A DNA stretch of 64,000 nt from Dryococelus australis (GCA_029891345.1 CM056993.1:278830016-278894015); one strand, 5' to 3'; positions 1-12,775 are shown, counted from the stretch's first letter. Notes: generated by a model not told the origin, from the sequence alone. Numbers and translations are program-made.

Positions 1-2689
1 TCGGCGTCACTATTCCAGCAGAAGCCAATCAAGCATATATTTAATAGCAATTAGAGTGTAAATGCAAGTTAATTGCAAAGGACTGTACAGCCCAACCTTA
101 TAGAATTTTATTTGTTATGTAAGTGATATGACGTCCCCCCGCATATGCTTTTTTGTGCTACCAAGCGAATTCTCATTTAATCGCAGGGATGTCATCAACA
201 TGCCTTCTAAATACAGAGAATATTATGCGCAATGTTAATTTAAAGAGAGCATGTGTCGCATCATTATTGAGACAGCAGTTTTACCTCTGTGCGGGTGCTT
301 GGCATCACCGCAGCTTCCAGTGTCCAGCTTCCAGTCTAGCCAAGGATGCCAATATGGCATTGGCATCCTTGGCTGGACACTCAGAGACAATAGTGCAGAA
401 GGTTTGCTCCGCTACCGTCCTCGGTACGCAGTATTTAGGCCACAATTTTTTCATTTGCAATATTAAGTAGTCAACCAGAACCTTTCTTTAACTTCAGTGC
501 TGAGGGTTGGACCCGCTAACATTTGCACGGGTAGGAACTTAAGTTTCTCCAATATTTCATTAAAGACATCACCTACATTTACTGCATCGGGTTATCGGCA
601 AGCCCTGGAGAGCCGAGTCCTCATCATTTACGCCATATCATATGTGAGGGTAAGTAGCTAGTATATGCAGCAATAAAACTTATGTAAGGGATTCCTGAAT
701 TTTATTCAATTTACCAAAAGGTAACTTTGAGCACGGCGCCCTTAAGACCGCAGTTTACGTATTGAAATGTTTACCACTTGACGTGTACCACGTATCTGGA
801 CCCTCAGGCTGTTCCACGCATCACTCGTACCAGAACAACAGACCCTTTTACCACCATGTGTGAGCAACTAGGAACTAAATCCAGTGTTCCCTGTGTGTGT
901 AAAATGCGTCAGTGCAATGCATCAGTCCGTGTATTGTGTTTAGTTTAAAATGTCTAATGACATTATTAAGATATACAATTTGTTTACATTCGAAGCCATG
1001 AATCATTGTTTTGATTAAGTATCACATATATTATTTTAGTTTGTGCCACTTGTTTTATTATTTTATTTTTCCAAGTGTCTAGTGTTAACATGTACTGTTT
1101 TGTGTGTCACATGACCTCGCATAACGTATCGCTAGATATGAAGTTTTGATTAAGTAATTAATTTATATTTTTATAAAAGGTTTTATGTATATTTTTATAG
1201 TAAGGTACTAGGCCATATATAATATAATTTTTTAAGTGTTTGTTCACGTTTAGCATGCCATTCAAACAGACATGCCTAGCGCACACCTTCACATTTATAA
1301 TGCGCACATCACACACATATTATAATAGCGGTGCAATGCCTTATTACTAATAAAGTAATTTATTATGCATACAACTTTGAAAGCATGGCATACCGTGCAG
1401 TGTTAACAAGAGAAGTCAGTTGATAGCGCGGAGTTAGACGGTTGTTTTCCGATAAAAAGGTCACGTCATCGACAGTACTCAAAAGCATTGTATCGCCCTA
1501 TCTTTCACGTGTAATTTTGTGGGATTTATCATCAACATAAATTAACATACAACCGTTTTGACCTAAACTATATTATACATAAAGTGCGAGTGTGCTTGTC
1601 TCAGATAACTATATATAAATTTCACCGGTAAATATGTAGAATTGAAAATTATTTACATTTAAATGGAAGTGTTGTATACGGTGTTTTGGTTGATTTGCTT
1701 CCCGTTCCCTATATATTTGCATTGGAAATATTCCAGGAAATAATTATTTATTGGCGACTATAGGAGCTTTAAAAAGTTTGATAATAATTAACCGTACTAA
1801 AATAGAATATAATACGCTATTGAAGTCGTCTGCGAGTGCGTTACAAGTGAAGCAGCCATGCGGGAGAGAGACAACTTTTGTTTTACATTGAAATTGAACA
1901 ACCTTGCAAGTGCTATATGAACTGACTAGTTACTCTGAATTTTCTCTAACTTTGTGTTATTCTTACGTTTGTGAAATGTGAATTTGGCATGTAAACACGC
2001 ATTAAAATTACAATCAATTTTTGATTTATTCGCCGACGAACGAAAAATAATATTATTGTATGAAAATGCGTACGAGCCGGGCCATGCGAGTCCAGTGTTT
2101 AGTGTATGCGTATATACCGTGGATACATTCGTGAAAGATATCGCACAATTATTGTGTCTATGAGGATATGTTATCTGCGTAAGTTTATAAATTAACAATT
2201 GTAGTGTGTTCAATTTTTGCAAGTGCGGTTGGGATCACTATAGTGCCGTGAATTTAAGGTCTAACCTGTAAGTTGCGGATTCGTTAGAGGTACGGACTCT
2301 TTTATAAAACTGTAAATACGTATTTTTCTAAATGCCGATTTGCTATTTCAGCGAAGGTGTTTATGGAATTAAATTGTTAGTAATAGCAAATCATCTCGTA
2401 AACCAATACAAGTCTACACCTTAATAAAAACTCCACTCTTACAATTTTTTTCACCCCAAGTCAGCAGAGTTGTAGTGACAAACAAAAAATCAGCTGTTTA
2501 TCAATACAATAATATAGGCCTACAACTAAATCAGTTCTCATATTTTTAATAGCTACTGAATGTAGCCTTCATGATTTGAAATTTCCATGGTTTCTCAAAC
2601 TCATTCCATGCAATTTCTGGGGTGACTCAATAAAGGCAATTTGACCCATTCCTTCCTTGTATTCCCTTCAATGTGTTCTTGGTTTACCA
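1..2689. other. AT-rich stretch without a recognised gene
   Basis: No recognised coding region on either strand. The short open frames here (for example 153-470 on plus and 1926-2222 on minus) match no family I know, and their composition looks like background. The stretch lies beyond the last SLC26 exon seen. I looked for the missing C-terminal SLC26 exons (final helices and STAS domain) on the minus strand and did not find them. A strong hairpin at 320-383 is listed separately. Confidence 0.6.
320..383. other. Strong two-part hairpin
   Basis: The segment 338-374 is a near-perfect inverted repeat: a 17-base arm (AGCCAAGGATGCCAATA-like) pairs with its complement across a 3-4 base loop. Outside it, the bases at 320-328 (GTGTCCAGC) pair again with 372-380 on the right, leaving a one-sided bulge of about 9 bases. 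The structure could be a MITE remnant, a miRNA-like precursor or a cruciform-prone site. The very short loop is unusual for a pre-miRNA. Confidence 0.6.
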
Positions 2690-3165
2690 TTCCCTAATGA
2701 GGTGCTAAAACTTGCGCAGAGAAGGGCAGCAAGATGGGTGAAGGGTAGGTGGAGAAGGCAGGGTAGGATGATGAGGAAGAAGGGAACTATGGGCCATCAG
2801 TGATGATAAAATAAATGGGGCGGAGCTCATTAAAGGACAGGAGGAAAGTTGAACGGCTAGTTAGGATATACAGGATGGTGAATGAAGAGGTAGGATGGGG
2901 AAGGCTACACTGGAAGCTAAGTAAAGGGGTGTTTAGAGGAAGAGGAAACAACAGTGATAAGCTTCAGAGGGTGTGTAGAAGAACGGAGCGAGGTAGGCAG
3001 TCCATGCTTGTGAGGACTGTGAGGGAGTGGAATGCTGAGGGAGGAATTGGTATCTGTGAGAGGGGTTGGTAAGTTCAGGAAGGGAGTGGAAAAGGAGTTG
3101 GCTGGGTGAAGGACAGGTGAGAGAGCTCGCCACCGGGTGGTGGATTAATTGCGAATGTATGTATG
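2690..3165 (+). mobile_element. 3' end fragment of a non-LTR retrotransposon
   Basis: The plus-strand frame 2815-3072 and its surroundings resemble the C-terminal end of a LINE reverse transcriptase protein, ending in a segment like RTVREWNAEGG. Many arthropod LINE proteins have an R-x-V-x-x-W-N motif near the C-terminus. The fragment ends in a TGTATGTATGTATATAT microsatellite (3153-3170), a common 3' terminus for such elements. Upstream frames are broken. The assignment rests on one motif and the 3' microsatellite, so it is tentative. Confidence 0.45.
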
Positions 3166-3884
3166 TATATATTACAACTTACTCAGAGTGGCAAAGCAGA
3201 AATACAATGGGGAAAACATGGCCTCCTCCTCAAATAAAACAACAGCAATGTGGAACATCATTAATAATGAATTGAAATCTATGCAAGGACATGTTAACTT
3301 TTCTTTGAAAGCTGATGGTATTAAAATCTAAAATAGCAAGGCAATATGTAATAGAATTAATGACTATTTCACAAACATCCCACTAAAACTGCAAAATGAA
3401 CACAGAGCTACAAATATTTGTCCTGCACACATACCCCAAAGACCGAACACTTGGAATGCTAACACGCTGTTTTTCACACCTATCTCTGAAGAAGACATAA
3501 TAAATGTGATTAAAAATTTCAAAAGTAAAAGTTCCCGTGGAATATATGAGGTACCTATGACTCTGCTATAAAACCGTTCTTATTTAATAAAACAGCCTTT
3601 GACTCACATTTTCAATTAATGTCTTGCCCAGGGATTTCTTCGTGATACTCAAATATGCAAAAGTAGTACCAATGCATAAAAACAAATGACAAGGCATTGA
3701 TGGATAACTATAGGCCTATTGCTCTTCTTACATCCTTTTCAAAAATCTTAGAGAAATTGATAACAAATTAATTGCAACACGATTGTTAATAAAAAGCAAG
3801 GTCATTTCATTGCATCAGTGTGGTTTTGTAGAGGGCAGATCCACAGAACATGCTATTTACAGTTTTACTGAAAAAAATATTTAC
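3166..3884 (+). pseudogene. Jockey/BS-like LINE reverse transcriptase, 5' part (broken)
   Basis: Broken plus-strand reading frames show the N-terminal half of a LINE ORF2 reverse transcriptase. Visible pieces are NKTTAMWNIINNE, then a degenerate TPISEEDIINVIKNFKSKSS, the finger region before the catalytic palm. After it come LLLFLHPFQKS (from an ALLTSFSKI-type motif) and GRSTEHAIYSFTE. Several stops and frameshifts interrupt it. The frame is cut at about 3884 and resumes after a 1.9 kb insertion at 5823, so both parts are one original copy. Abutting the microsatellite of the preceding LINE fragment, it lacks ORF1 and the endonuclease. Confidence 0.75.
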
Positions 3885-5822
3885 GCCGTCGGGTGAGACA
3901 CAAGACGAACGATGACGCAATTACTTACTGGTACTTTGGGTGCCAGCGGTGCTTCCCAATCATCGCACTATTGAGACTCAGGGTTCTCAGGGATGCTGTG
4001 GGCTCTGTGTGTCCGTCTCACCCGTGCGTACTTACAAACACGTAGGAAATATTAAACTTAAAAAAAAAAATTACTGAAATAAACAATTGATAAAACATAT
4101 ATGACTAGGATACTGTCACTACTGAATAAAAATTGAGTTCACGATAGACTTGTTTTTATTGATATAGTTCATACACATCAACGTGCCAATTAAATGGTTA
4201 TCTCGGTCATGACTAGCCAATTCTGCTTGGGTGTTCCCCAGCTCGTAATTAATCTAGCACACGTTTAGATGGATGATCTCACCGAGGTGCGTGAAAGCAC
4301 AGCCTTCACAAGGGAAGAGGGCCGACAGCCACTAGGGTGGACTGAGGGTTTTTCCCTGAAGACAGTACACGGTGAATTACAAATGAAAACACTTGATGAA
4401 ACATATTAACACGTGTGATTACTCTGCATCACTAACGCAAACTCGTCGGGGCTCGCCCTCCAGCACGTGGTTAGTGTGGTGACGGCCTATACACAGAACT
4501 GGCTAGGATGGGAATAATTGCACAGTACAGTAACTACACAATTACATAGACCCTTTAATGATACATGAAATAAGACGGGAAACGAGATGAATATTCACAA
4601 TAAACACACACGTGTGAAAACAAGCTTAGATGGTGCGGATTCCGCTGGATGAAGTTCGTAGCGGACCGCGTGGTGCAGGTGAAATTGCAATATTTATGCG
4701 TGGAAACGGCAACTAAATTCAGATAAAATATTATTCATGTTGAGCAAGTGATTCTCTTTACGATTAGCGTTGTTACAGGCTTGTAACATGCCTGATGGCG
4801 GTGAAATCAAACATTACTGTGACAGCGTGTTCAAGTACAAAAATCATCTATTTACGTGAGAAATACATTGAACCCTGAATGAAAAATACATAGAACACTG
4901 AAATAAATGATTGCAAATACAATGTTATACAAATAAGCTCTTAAAACGTAATGATGGCGTATACAACGACTTGGCTTCAGTCGGCCACGTGGTTATACGT
5001 GATGTTGCCGTAAAATATTCAAACACGAAAATTACCCTTAAATACATACATAAAAATAAAGCTCTTAAAATTGCGTGTAGCAATTATGCAGAAGTTACAC
5101 TGAAATGCCATAAACATAGGTAGTTGGTGTCTGATTCAAACGTGCGGGTCACGTGACCTCTCCGACATCTTTCTCCTCCTCGATTAAGTTAAAGATGCCA
5201 CAAGGGCATAAGAAATAGTAAAGCGGAAACATAATGCTGGGGAAATTGTCTGGCAAAAACGTACGCAAGCAAACATTAACCGGTAAACAAAATTTACTAT
5301 GGAAACCTACATCAGTGAACAAAAGTTGTAGTGCGCACGTGACAGTGTCTTACCTCACCAGTTCTCCTGGACAGACTGTCCAGATACAAGCGTCACACGG
5401 ACCTATCATGGCCGCCTACGGGGTTCACATAAGCCGAAGTGCTATGCACGCCGAGTGAAATATTTTACTGAAAAAAAAAATGGCACAAATTTAATTAGAT
5501 ATTGTTATACATTTCTATAATTTTGTGAATTTCAATATTATTTTTATGTCTCTTTGTGATGGCGTTCATGCCAGAATATTAAATGTTCTTAATCTCGGCA
5601 CCGCAGGCACTTTGAATATTCATAACCAAACAAATAAAATTAGTAGAAGCACTTTACTTTAAAACATTTTAATACATATTAAACAGTGTAAGGACAATAT
5701 AACACATTTTACCCTGAAATTAACATTTATAGGAAAGTTCAAATTATCGGCCTCTTTGCGCACGTGCGGGACACGCGAGCGCCATCATGGGCTCTAGCGC
5801 CACTGGCTGTTAGCTGGCATCA
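3885..5822. mobile_element. 1.9 kb insertion splitting the LINE (unclassified)
   Basis: This block separates two halves of one LINE reverse transcriptase gene. The flanks carry near-identical short sequences, ATATTTAC at the left edge (about 3877-3884) and ATATTAAC at the right (about 5824-5831). This would fit an 8 bp target duplication as made by hAT or P-type DNA transposons. No clear terminal inverted repeat is visible. An internal inverted pair, CGGGTGAGAC near 3892 and GTCTCACCCG near 4015, forms a 130 bp foldback. The only open frames (4911-5123, 5234-5458) are unrecognised. The class remains unknown. Confidence 0.5.
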
Positions 5823-7230
5823 ATATTAACTTCTTTTGATAAAAGACATTTCTCAACAGGTATATTCGCAGATCTTTCAAAAGCTTACGGTTTTGTCGAC
5901 CACAATATATTTGTTGCAAAAACTTTAACAGTGTGGCGTAAGAGGTGTAACCAATAATATGTTTAAATCATATCTTGAAGGCAGAAAACAAATAACCTCC
6001 ATAAGATATGGCAAAAATCACATTACAAATGTTATGTCCAATACCAGAACTACTCGAGTAGGAGTGCCACAGGGATCACTACTGGGACCAATTTTATTGT
6101 TAATATTTATTAATGATTTTCCAGAACAAATAACCAACGGCTTAGCTATAATGTTTGCGGATAACAGAAACATTTTGGTAACTAGTTCAAATAACTCTGT
6201 TCTTAAAAAAAAATATACAACAAACAGTGATTGTGATGTCCAGTTGGTTCCAGTATAAAAAATTAGTATTAAATGTAAACAAATCTGTGCTCATGAGTTT
6301 CATGTAAATAAATAAACATATAATGCAGGATGAAAGATGCACAACAATAGAAGAAGACGGGTTACAGACAGTAAATAGTACTAAATTTCTAGGGCTCATT
6401 GTAGACAGTAATTTAACATGAAATGAGTATGTTGATAGTTTCTGTAAAAATTGAGTTCAGTGTGTTTTGCGGTACATGCCTAAAAAAAATTGTAATAATA
6501 ATACAATACTTGCATACTATTTCTCAAATATTCAGTCCGAAATAAATTATGGAATCATATTTCGGGGTAAATCGACAAAATAGAAAAAGTTTTTTAGATT
6601 ACAGAAGAAAATTGTGAGATTAATAAGTAATAAGGAAAAAGAAGCCATAGTAGGCAGCTATTTATAAATAACAATATTTTCACTCTTCCATGCATGTATA
6701 TATACCGTGGTATGTTTTTTTTACATGGAAAACATTTAAAAAGTTAAAAATAGTGATGTACACCATTACCCATTACTACACCAGACAAGATAATAATCTT
6801 CACCTATTCTCCTACAGAACCTCAGAATTTACATCAAATCCATACTATGCTGGGGCAGAACTAATAAACACTACCCAGTCATCTGAAGTCAATTAATAGT
6901 TTACATAAATAAATAAGAACTGCTAATTATACTTTTTAAATAAGGCCTTCTATTCCGCAGAAGAATACTTACATAAAGATGAATTTCTATAACGCAAAAC
7001 AAGACTGATATAAGGAGACTTCATGTAATACCTTGTATTTCAATCTACTGTTGACTTTACATATTTATACTTTAATATCTATCTGTACATTAATTGTAAC
7101 AACTTGTACCGCAACCAAATGTAGTCTTAACATCTTTGTAAAGCGGCTAGAATTAAGAAGTGTGTAAATTATATTATTTATCTGTTATATATTTCTATGT
7201 TAATGTAATTGTGTGCAAATATCCGTATTG
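5823..7230 (+). pseudogene. Jockey/BS-like LINE reverse transcriptase, 3' part (broken)
   Basis: The LINE frame resumes with TGIFADLSKAY, the F-x-D-L-S-K-A-[FY] motif of the RT palm, followed by VDHNI. The frame 5959-6258 carries GVPQGSLLGPILLLIFINDF, the P-Q-G-S-x-L-G-P motif. The catalytic FADD box is mutated to FADN. Further on come decayed C-terminal motifs typical of BS/X-type elements: FRLQKKIVRLIS-like, LFINNNIFTLPCMYIY and an NPYYAGAELIN segment. Stops and frameshifts make it non-functional. The 3' end runs into A/T-rich DNA near 7230. Confidence 0.85.
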
Positions 7231-7240
7231 CATAACAAAA

Positions 7241-7297
7241 AAATTATAATAATTGACACTTCCTTCCCAAATTATAATAATTGACACTTCCTTTCCC
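7241..7297. repeat. Tandem duplication, 28 bp x 2
   Basis: Two adjacent copies of AAATTATAATAATTGACACT followed by TCCTTCCC, at 7241-7268 and 7269-7297, differ by one extra T. They sit at the 3' edge of the LINE and may be a 3'-terminal repeat of that element or a later local duplication. Confidence 0.9.
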
Positions 7298-7339
7298 ATG
7301 TATATGGGATGCAAAAAAAAGTACTTCGTGAAACAGTGA

Positions 7340-7615
7340 ATACTCTAGCCGCTAGACCACCATGGCCTCCATCATCTTAAGACGGGAGGAGTTGAGAGTG
7401 GTTTGGTGGTTTGTAACAACCAAGGTATTGAGAACTATGAGGGTGAAATATGGCAGATATGGAGTAGCATTGAAATGCAAGGGTGGAGAAAACCTCGAGA
7501 AAACATGCAATTTAGCAGCATCAATCTGCACAATTCCTATATGTGAAAATCTGTGATTAACCTCACAGGGAAACCAACGTGGATCCCTGGGAAGGGAGGA
7601 GAGGAACTTCATTTC
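7340..7615 (-). mobile_element. Decayed tRNA-derived SINE
   Basis: On the minus strand, this shares the central body of the SINE family seen intact at 22903-23152: ATTTTCACATATAGGAATTG, then a degraded GATGCTGC, TTCTCGAGG and CCTTGCATTTCA. The tail GTTCTCAATACCTTGG also matches that family. At its low-coordinate end the minus strand reads GTGGTCTAGCGGCTAG, which resembles the A box of a tRNA-Glu/Asp-like sequence. A second tRNA-like head may therefore have been inserted next to it. No B box follows. Apparent open frames here are translations of the repeat. Confidence 0.65.
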
Positions 7616-10339
7616 TTTAGTGATATTGCTTTTTGTTCGAGGATTGTTTGTTTGTCAAGTTTCTGCAGCGTGGTTCTGAGATGTTGAAAATGAATAGTTT
7701 TTAATGTATTCAGAGGAGAATTTCACACTAAAAATAATAATGGCACAAGTTGGTAGGTAACAACAAAGAAATTTTGTCACAAGTTTGTGTGTGGACCACT
7801 TCGGCAGTGGTTAGTACATGTGCGCTTGTTATCAATATCGTTGTGGTGCATGCATCTTTCAACCATTTTTGTTCAACAATGTATCCTAATCTAATTAAAC
7901 TACCCAAAGTAACCTAAAATGCTGGCGAATAAGTTCTCATACATTTTAACCTAAACATAGGGTGGTTCCTTTATTATCCCTAAATGTGTATTTATAGAAA
8001 TAATATCCTATTGTGGTTTTCTCTCCCAATGTGAAATTTTTTAACATGTTGGGCTGAATTAAAATTGTGGCTATTGACTGACTAAGCCCTTGGTACTAAA
8101 TTGCACTTTTGGTGAAAGATGTAACACAATTTCTGTAGATAAAGGGAATAGAATTATTCAGAAATGTCTCCTGTCCCTCCCCCTTTTTTTCTTCTGAAAA
8201 ATGTCTAAAATACTTGATTGTCCATTGCAGACAATTCAGTAAACTTTTCATTTCTTTTTTAATTATGTACCAAGGGTAACTTAACCCTGTCCCAACATTG
8301 TAGATGCAAGAAACAGAATTGTACCCTAGAATAAGGGATAAATAAGTATAACACTGTATCATAACAGAGAACTAACGTAATGTAAAGAGAGGGAACAACT
8401 AAAACGGGATTTGAATGTATTTACCAGAAACCACTTACTATATTGACATTAAATATGTATAAAGGAGATGAAGTCATATTGGAAACTAACATCTCGAGTC
8501 ATTGTCAGTGTGAGGAATTTAAATATAAATGCCAGAAAATAATCATTTAATCGTAGCTCAAGGAACATGCGAACTTTGCCTTCCAGAAATTTAGCTAGGC
8601 TGCTGGTCGCCATTTTGTTGCACTCATTACTGATACGCAACCTGCTGTACATTACGCAACGGGAGCCCACTTTAACTTTATTTAATAAATTTATTCAAAA
8701 AATAATTTTCCACAAATCCTGATATATGAGCAATGTCTCTAAAACACGTGTTTATTGAGCACATAACCCAATTCTGGTCCACTGTACACACACTCAAGAT
8801 CGGTAGTTTTATGAGGAAATTATTTTATTGCACAACTAACACAAGCCAATAATAAACTAGTAAAACTTCACACGTGAATTGTAATATATATTTACTTATT
8901 CATCATCTTCTTCGTTCACCACGAAATGCTTCGAATGTAACCTTTCTATCAACGTCATTCTAATGTAAAACACAATGTTTTGGGTTTCTGTAAATATGGC
9001 GGCTAGAGTCCATAATAAAACCACCAATCTCCAGTGGCTTCACCAACGTCACAACATGCAATCTCCTGTATACTCCTAACTCCATGGTGTAGTCAGTATC
9101 ACCAGGTACATAGAGGTTAGTTTGGGACACTCGGCGAACTTGCTTTTGTCATTAACTCCTCCATGCGGAAATTCCAAGATAAATTTCCTTGTTTATAATT
9201 GAAAAGTGTGATATGTTAATTTTAGGTATTGATTAATAAAAAGCCCAGTCCTGTGTACATGTGTAGATAATGTTTGTTGCAAATCATTTTATTAAAGCCA
9301 AACAGGCCTGATGTAAAACCTTTGTTTAAGGTCAGGCATTAAGTAGAAGGCAATTACTGCGTAAGGCTCAATTTTATTTCCACATAAATATTTTGATTAA
9401 ATATAGAAATTAGTTTTATGTGTATTTCATCACAGCCACGTCACTTGATCACCATGCAATTTTATTTAATATTTTACATTTTATGTGTTTTTTTTTTGTA
9501 AGCGCAACAGAGTCCGGCCAATGAGAGGTTTCGGTGCCAAGGGAGAGATAGTGGCATCTCGTATACTCCGCCGGGACGTATGTATAACTTAAGTCATATT
9601 AGCCTAAGTGCTATAACAGAACTCACAGCGCTTTACTGGCGAACCATAATGTATGTGCCCTACGTGGTAAATTCGTAAGTAAAAAGTGTGTAACAAAAAT
9701 TACTACTTTTATTTGCTTAGCCACATCTCTGCTACTTCAACCAAATATTAATACATATTTCTAACTAATTTCTTTTCGGGTGTAAGGGGGTACAAAACAC
9801 CCACCAGGAGTGAGAATTGCGTTTGGGGGCGGCATGCAGTTCTCACTAGTCTAGGCCAGTGAATTGTAGCAAAGTCATAATCAGCATCACCACCTGGGGT
9901 TTTGCAGGAGACAGCAGAACATTAGAGTAGCAGCCACATGGCCAGTCGACCACACGACCCTCATCAACATCCACTCGGGTTCTTTGGAGAGAGCTGGCAC
10001 CCGACCTGGTAAAAAATAACCTACAATTCTGCCCTGTCCACATATCCTCTCATCCTCACTGGTTAAGCGTAAAACATTGTGCCATCAAATGGCGCCTTTC
10101 TGTGTGGTTTTGACACATGCCAAACCTAAACCCTATTGTCCCGGCAAAATTCTAACATTTTCCTGCCAAACCATCCCACACAAGTTTTTGTGCCATAATT
10201 TGTGCATCATGTGTGACCACCTGTGCCCACATGTACAAATCCTTTGAGCCTTGTTTCTTCATATCTCGCTACTGGCGAACTTTCACTATCTTTCCTGTAT
10301 CACGCCAGACCAGCATGACAAGAAATTAGATGCCAGAAA
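7616..10339. other. Intergenic or intronic DNA, no gene seen
   Basis: No family match, no long open frame and no clear transposon termini. Short minus frames at 8096-8362, 8449-8670 and 9846-10043 are unrecognised. A small inverted pair GTGAGAA and TTCTCAC flanks 9810-9847. Confidence 0.6.
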
Positions 10340-10726
10340 GTGGGAAAATTATCATGTGGGAACTTAGGTGCCAATTCGCCATTGTCTCAGAACCTACCAA
10401 GTAGTCAGCCATTTTGCATCCCATCACTACTCGTGATGTCAGACCACACCATCTTGGAACCATTCACAGCAGAGGGGAAGACGATACCTGCCACCCCCCT
10501 CCATCCTCGCCGCATCATGCAGGCAGAACCACCCATAGCCGTGAGCCAGAAACCACATGGTCGGCAGAAAAAAAACGTCAGGACATCATGTCGGTCCTAC
10601 CTCAACCACACCTCGTACGCGACCGGGGATGCCTACATTGGACAACTACTAATGGCGAACCATCACCATTGTGTGGAAAATACTTGCGACGTGCATCGAG
10701 CTGAAATCCACCGCTCGTCGAAATAA
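10340..10726 (+). other. 128-codon open frame, unrecognised
   Basis: A plus-strand open frame of 128 codons in locally GC-richer DNA, overlapped by a second frame of 96 codons (10414-10704). The predicted protein is rich in His, Pro and Ser and has no domain, signal peptide or membrane segment that I recognise. Two long overlapping frames in a GC-rich patch often mean chance or the remains of a repeat. It could be part of an old retroelement; I would not call it a gene. Confidence 0.2.
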
Positions 10727-10951
10727 CCACGCCGGCCGATCCCCGCTAGGCGTCAGTTGGTAGCGACGGAGGGAAAGTAGCTTCACTTATTAACATTGAA
10801 TTAAAGGTGTTCGGTGAACATTTGTCAATAATGAAATTTTCTATCTTGCTTTCTGTTTTCAAAATAATAGTTAATTTAATAATTAGGACATTTCTGGCAT
10901 ATTTACTTTGCTAATAATTTTGCATTTTCACTTGACCGATGTACGAATTAA

Positions 10952-11312
10952 GGGGGAAGTATCCTTGCTATCTTGGATTTACGTATTTACCTCATTAACT
11001 TAATTTTCGGAGCCAATATTTAAAATCCAAGCTAGTCATGACATAGGGAACATTTTAACAGTTATTTCTAAGTCCCGCTTATTTTTCTTACATGATTAGT
11101 GCCACATCTGTAACTGTAATCAAACATTATCTAATTATTTAATAATTTCAGTCCCACATGGGAAAATATAGTTATATTTGAAACCCTACAAATTAAAAAA
11201 ATCGTTAAGTAGTCATCCATGCCATGTCTAGATTTGATTTTTTATTTTTGGTCATACATTTTCACTACGAAGATTTGTAAGAAAATTCGGAGATGGAGTG
11301 GATACTACCCCC
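10952..11312. mobile_element. MITE with TTAA target duplication
   Basis: The ends form a terminal inverted repeat: GGGGGAAGTATCC at the left and GGATACTACCCCC at the right, with one mismatch. Both sides are flanked by TTAA (10948-10951 and 11313-11316). The 361 bp body has no coding capacity. TTAA duplication points to the piggyBac or Kolobok superfamily; G-rich termini favour Kolobok, but no transposase is present to prove it. Confidence 0.85.
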
Positions 11313-11316
11313 TTAA

Positions 11317-12519
11317 GTGACCAGGCTCGTGCCAATGTTAATTTTAAATATGGCAGAAGGATACACAGTGTGCGTACAAGTACATGCTAAACAGGGCTTT
11401 GAAATGTGCCCATTTTTCGTGAACATACTTTATTAAAAATGCAGGTACAGTGTATTTCTGTTGGTTTAGGGACTTGTAGTACGATTATATCTTTATTGCT
11501 ACGTCACACAATTACTGGATGTTCAGGTTTTTTCCCCAGAGAGGAAAGACTGCACGCAGGTTATGTTTTGGTGTGTAGAGGCGATGCAGCATCATGCATG
11601 TAACTGTGTCGTTCTTAGCGCTTCGCAACTCTAGGGCCCGAACATAGAGCACATCTACCCAGGCTTATGATTGCCGTGCTCCAGAAGTAAACTAAGGAAA
11701 ATACATGTGCATAGAATCAAGTAAATGCATTCCGTTTCTTATTTCATAAATACATTTTTCACGAAAATGTATGGATACTTACCGCATTAACACCGCCACG
11801 CAGCAATCGTAACAATTTAAGTTCAACCAAGGTGAACTCTTATTGTTATTTATACTTTGTTCATGTGTTATGTTTGAGAAATGTTTATATCAGTTGTGTC
11901 CGAACCTTATAATGCAGTATAACATCGTAATCACCCAAAATAAACAAAATAAAATTAATAACACGAAGTTCTTAAACTTGTAAACACACAATTTTCGGGT
12001 GAGACGTTACAGGAAAGAAGTTAATTTATTGATAATTCCCAACTGGTGTGTTAGGATAAGACACTAGATGAACGCCAGATTTGAAGCCCATACATTCTAC
12101 GCAGAAACATCTGAGAGTCGATGAAAAGGAGTATTAAAAGTCAAAAGTGAAGTTCGGGAGAGAAAAATTACCATTGCCTTGTTGGGCTTTCTGTCAGAAG
12201 TAGGAACATAACTACGATATTTGTGGTAAACCTGTGAGGTTGGAGAGCGAGGAGTAAACCAATGGTGGATACATGCTGGGTGTTATCATAATGGAGAAAA
12301 TATTTAAGACAGAGAAGGGATCTCGTGGAGCCGTCGCCGCAGTGCCTGACGTAGACGTTTTCTCTGCTCGCTGCCCCTGGCTGCCTAATTGTTAGGCAGA
12401 CAGCAACGTCATGAGGGTAGGCTACATGACGGGGACATCTTCCCCCTGCAGCTGACAGAGTCGGTATACATAATAAATAAAAAATAGGACCATTGAAGAA
12501 CGTCCTCTGCATTTTGACG
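11317..12519. other. No gene seen
   Basis: AT-rich sequence without recognised coding potential or clear element ends. A CGGGTGAGAC motif at 11996 recurs in the insertion at 3892, but the neighbouring sequence does not match, so I draw no conclusion from it. Confidence 0.5.
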
Positions 12520-12775
12520 TTGAGTTGAGAGATTTGGACGGCTCTTAACAACGAGGTATTGAGAGCCGTTGAGAATGAAACGAGGTGAGAATGGAGCAGC
12601 GCCTGAATGCAAGGGCTGGGGAAACGGGAGATCCCCGAAAAAATAAACCGCCGACTAGCGGCATCATCCAGCACGATTCCCACATGCGAAAATCCGGGTG
12701 TGGCCCTACGTTCTGACTTGAATACGTCTTTAAACTCAGACCACGTTTTCAGGGTGAGCCATTCCGACACCACAA
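12520..12775 (-). mobile_element. tRNA-derived SINE, same family as 22903-23152
   Basis: The minus strand carries the family body almost unchanged: GGATTTTCGCATGTGGGAAT, then GTGCTGGATGATGCCGCTAG, a GGGGATCTCCCGTTTCCCC block and a tail with GCTCTCAATACCTCGTTGTT. The tRNA-like head (12690-12775) is degraded and its B box is unclear. The 201-codon open frame spanning 12168-12773 is a translation of this SINE and flanking DNA, not a gene. Confidence 0.8.

Noticed and set aside
12168-12773. 201-codon minus-strand open frame
   Set aside because: Its first half reproduces the SINE body that also appears at 22903 and 7340; open frames over this repeat recur without a common start.
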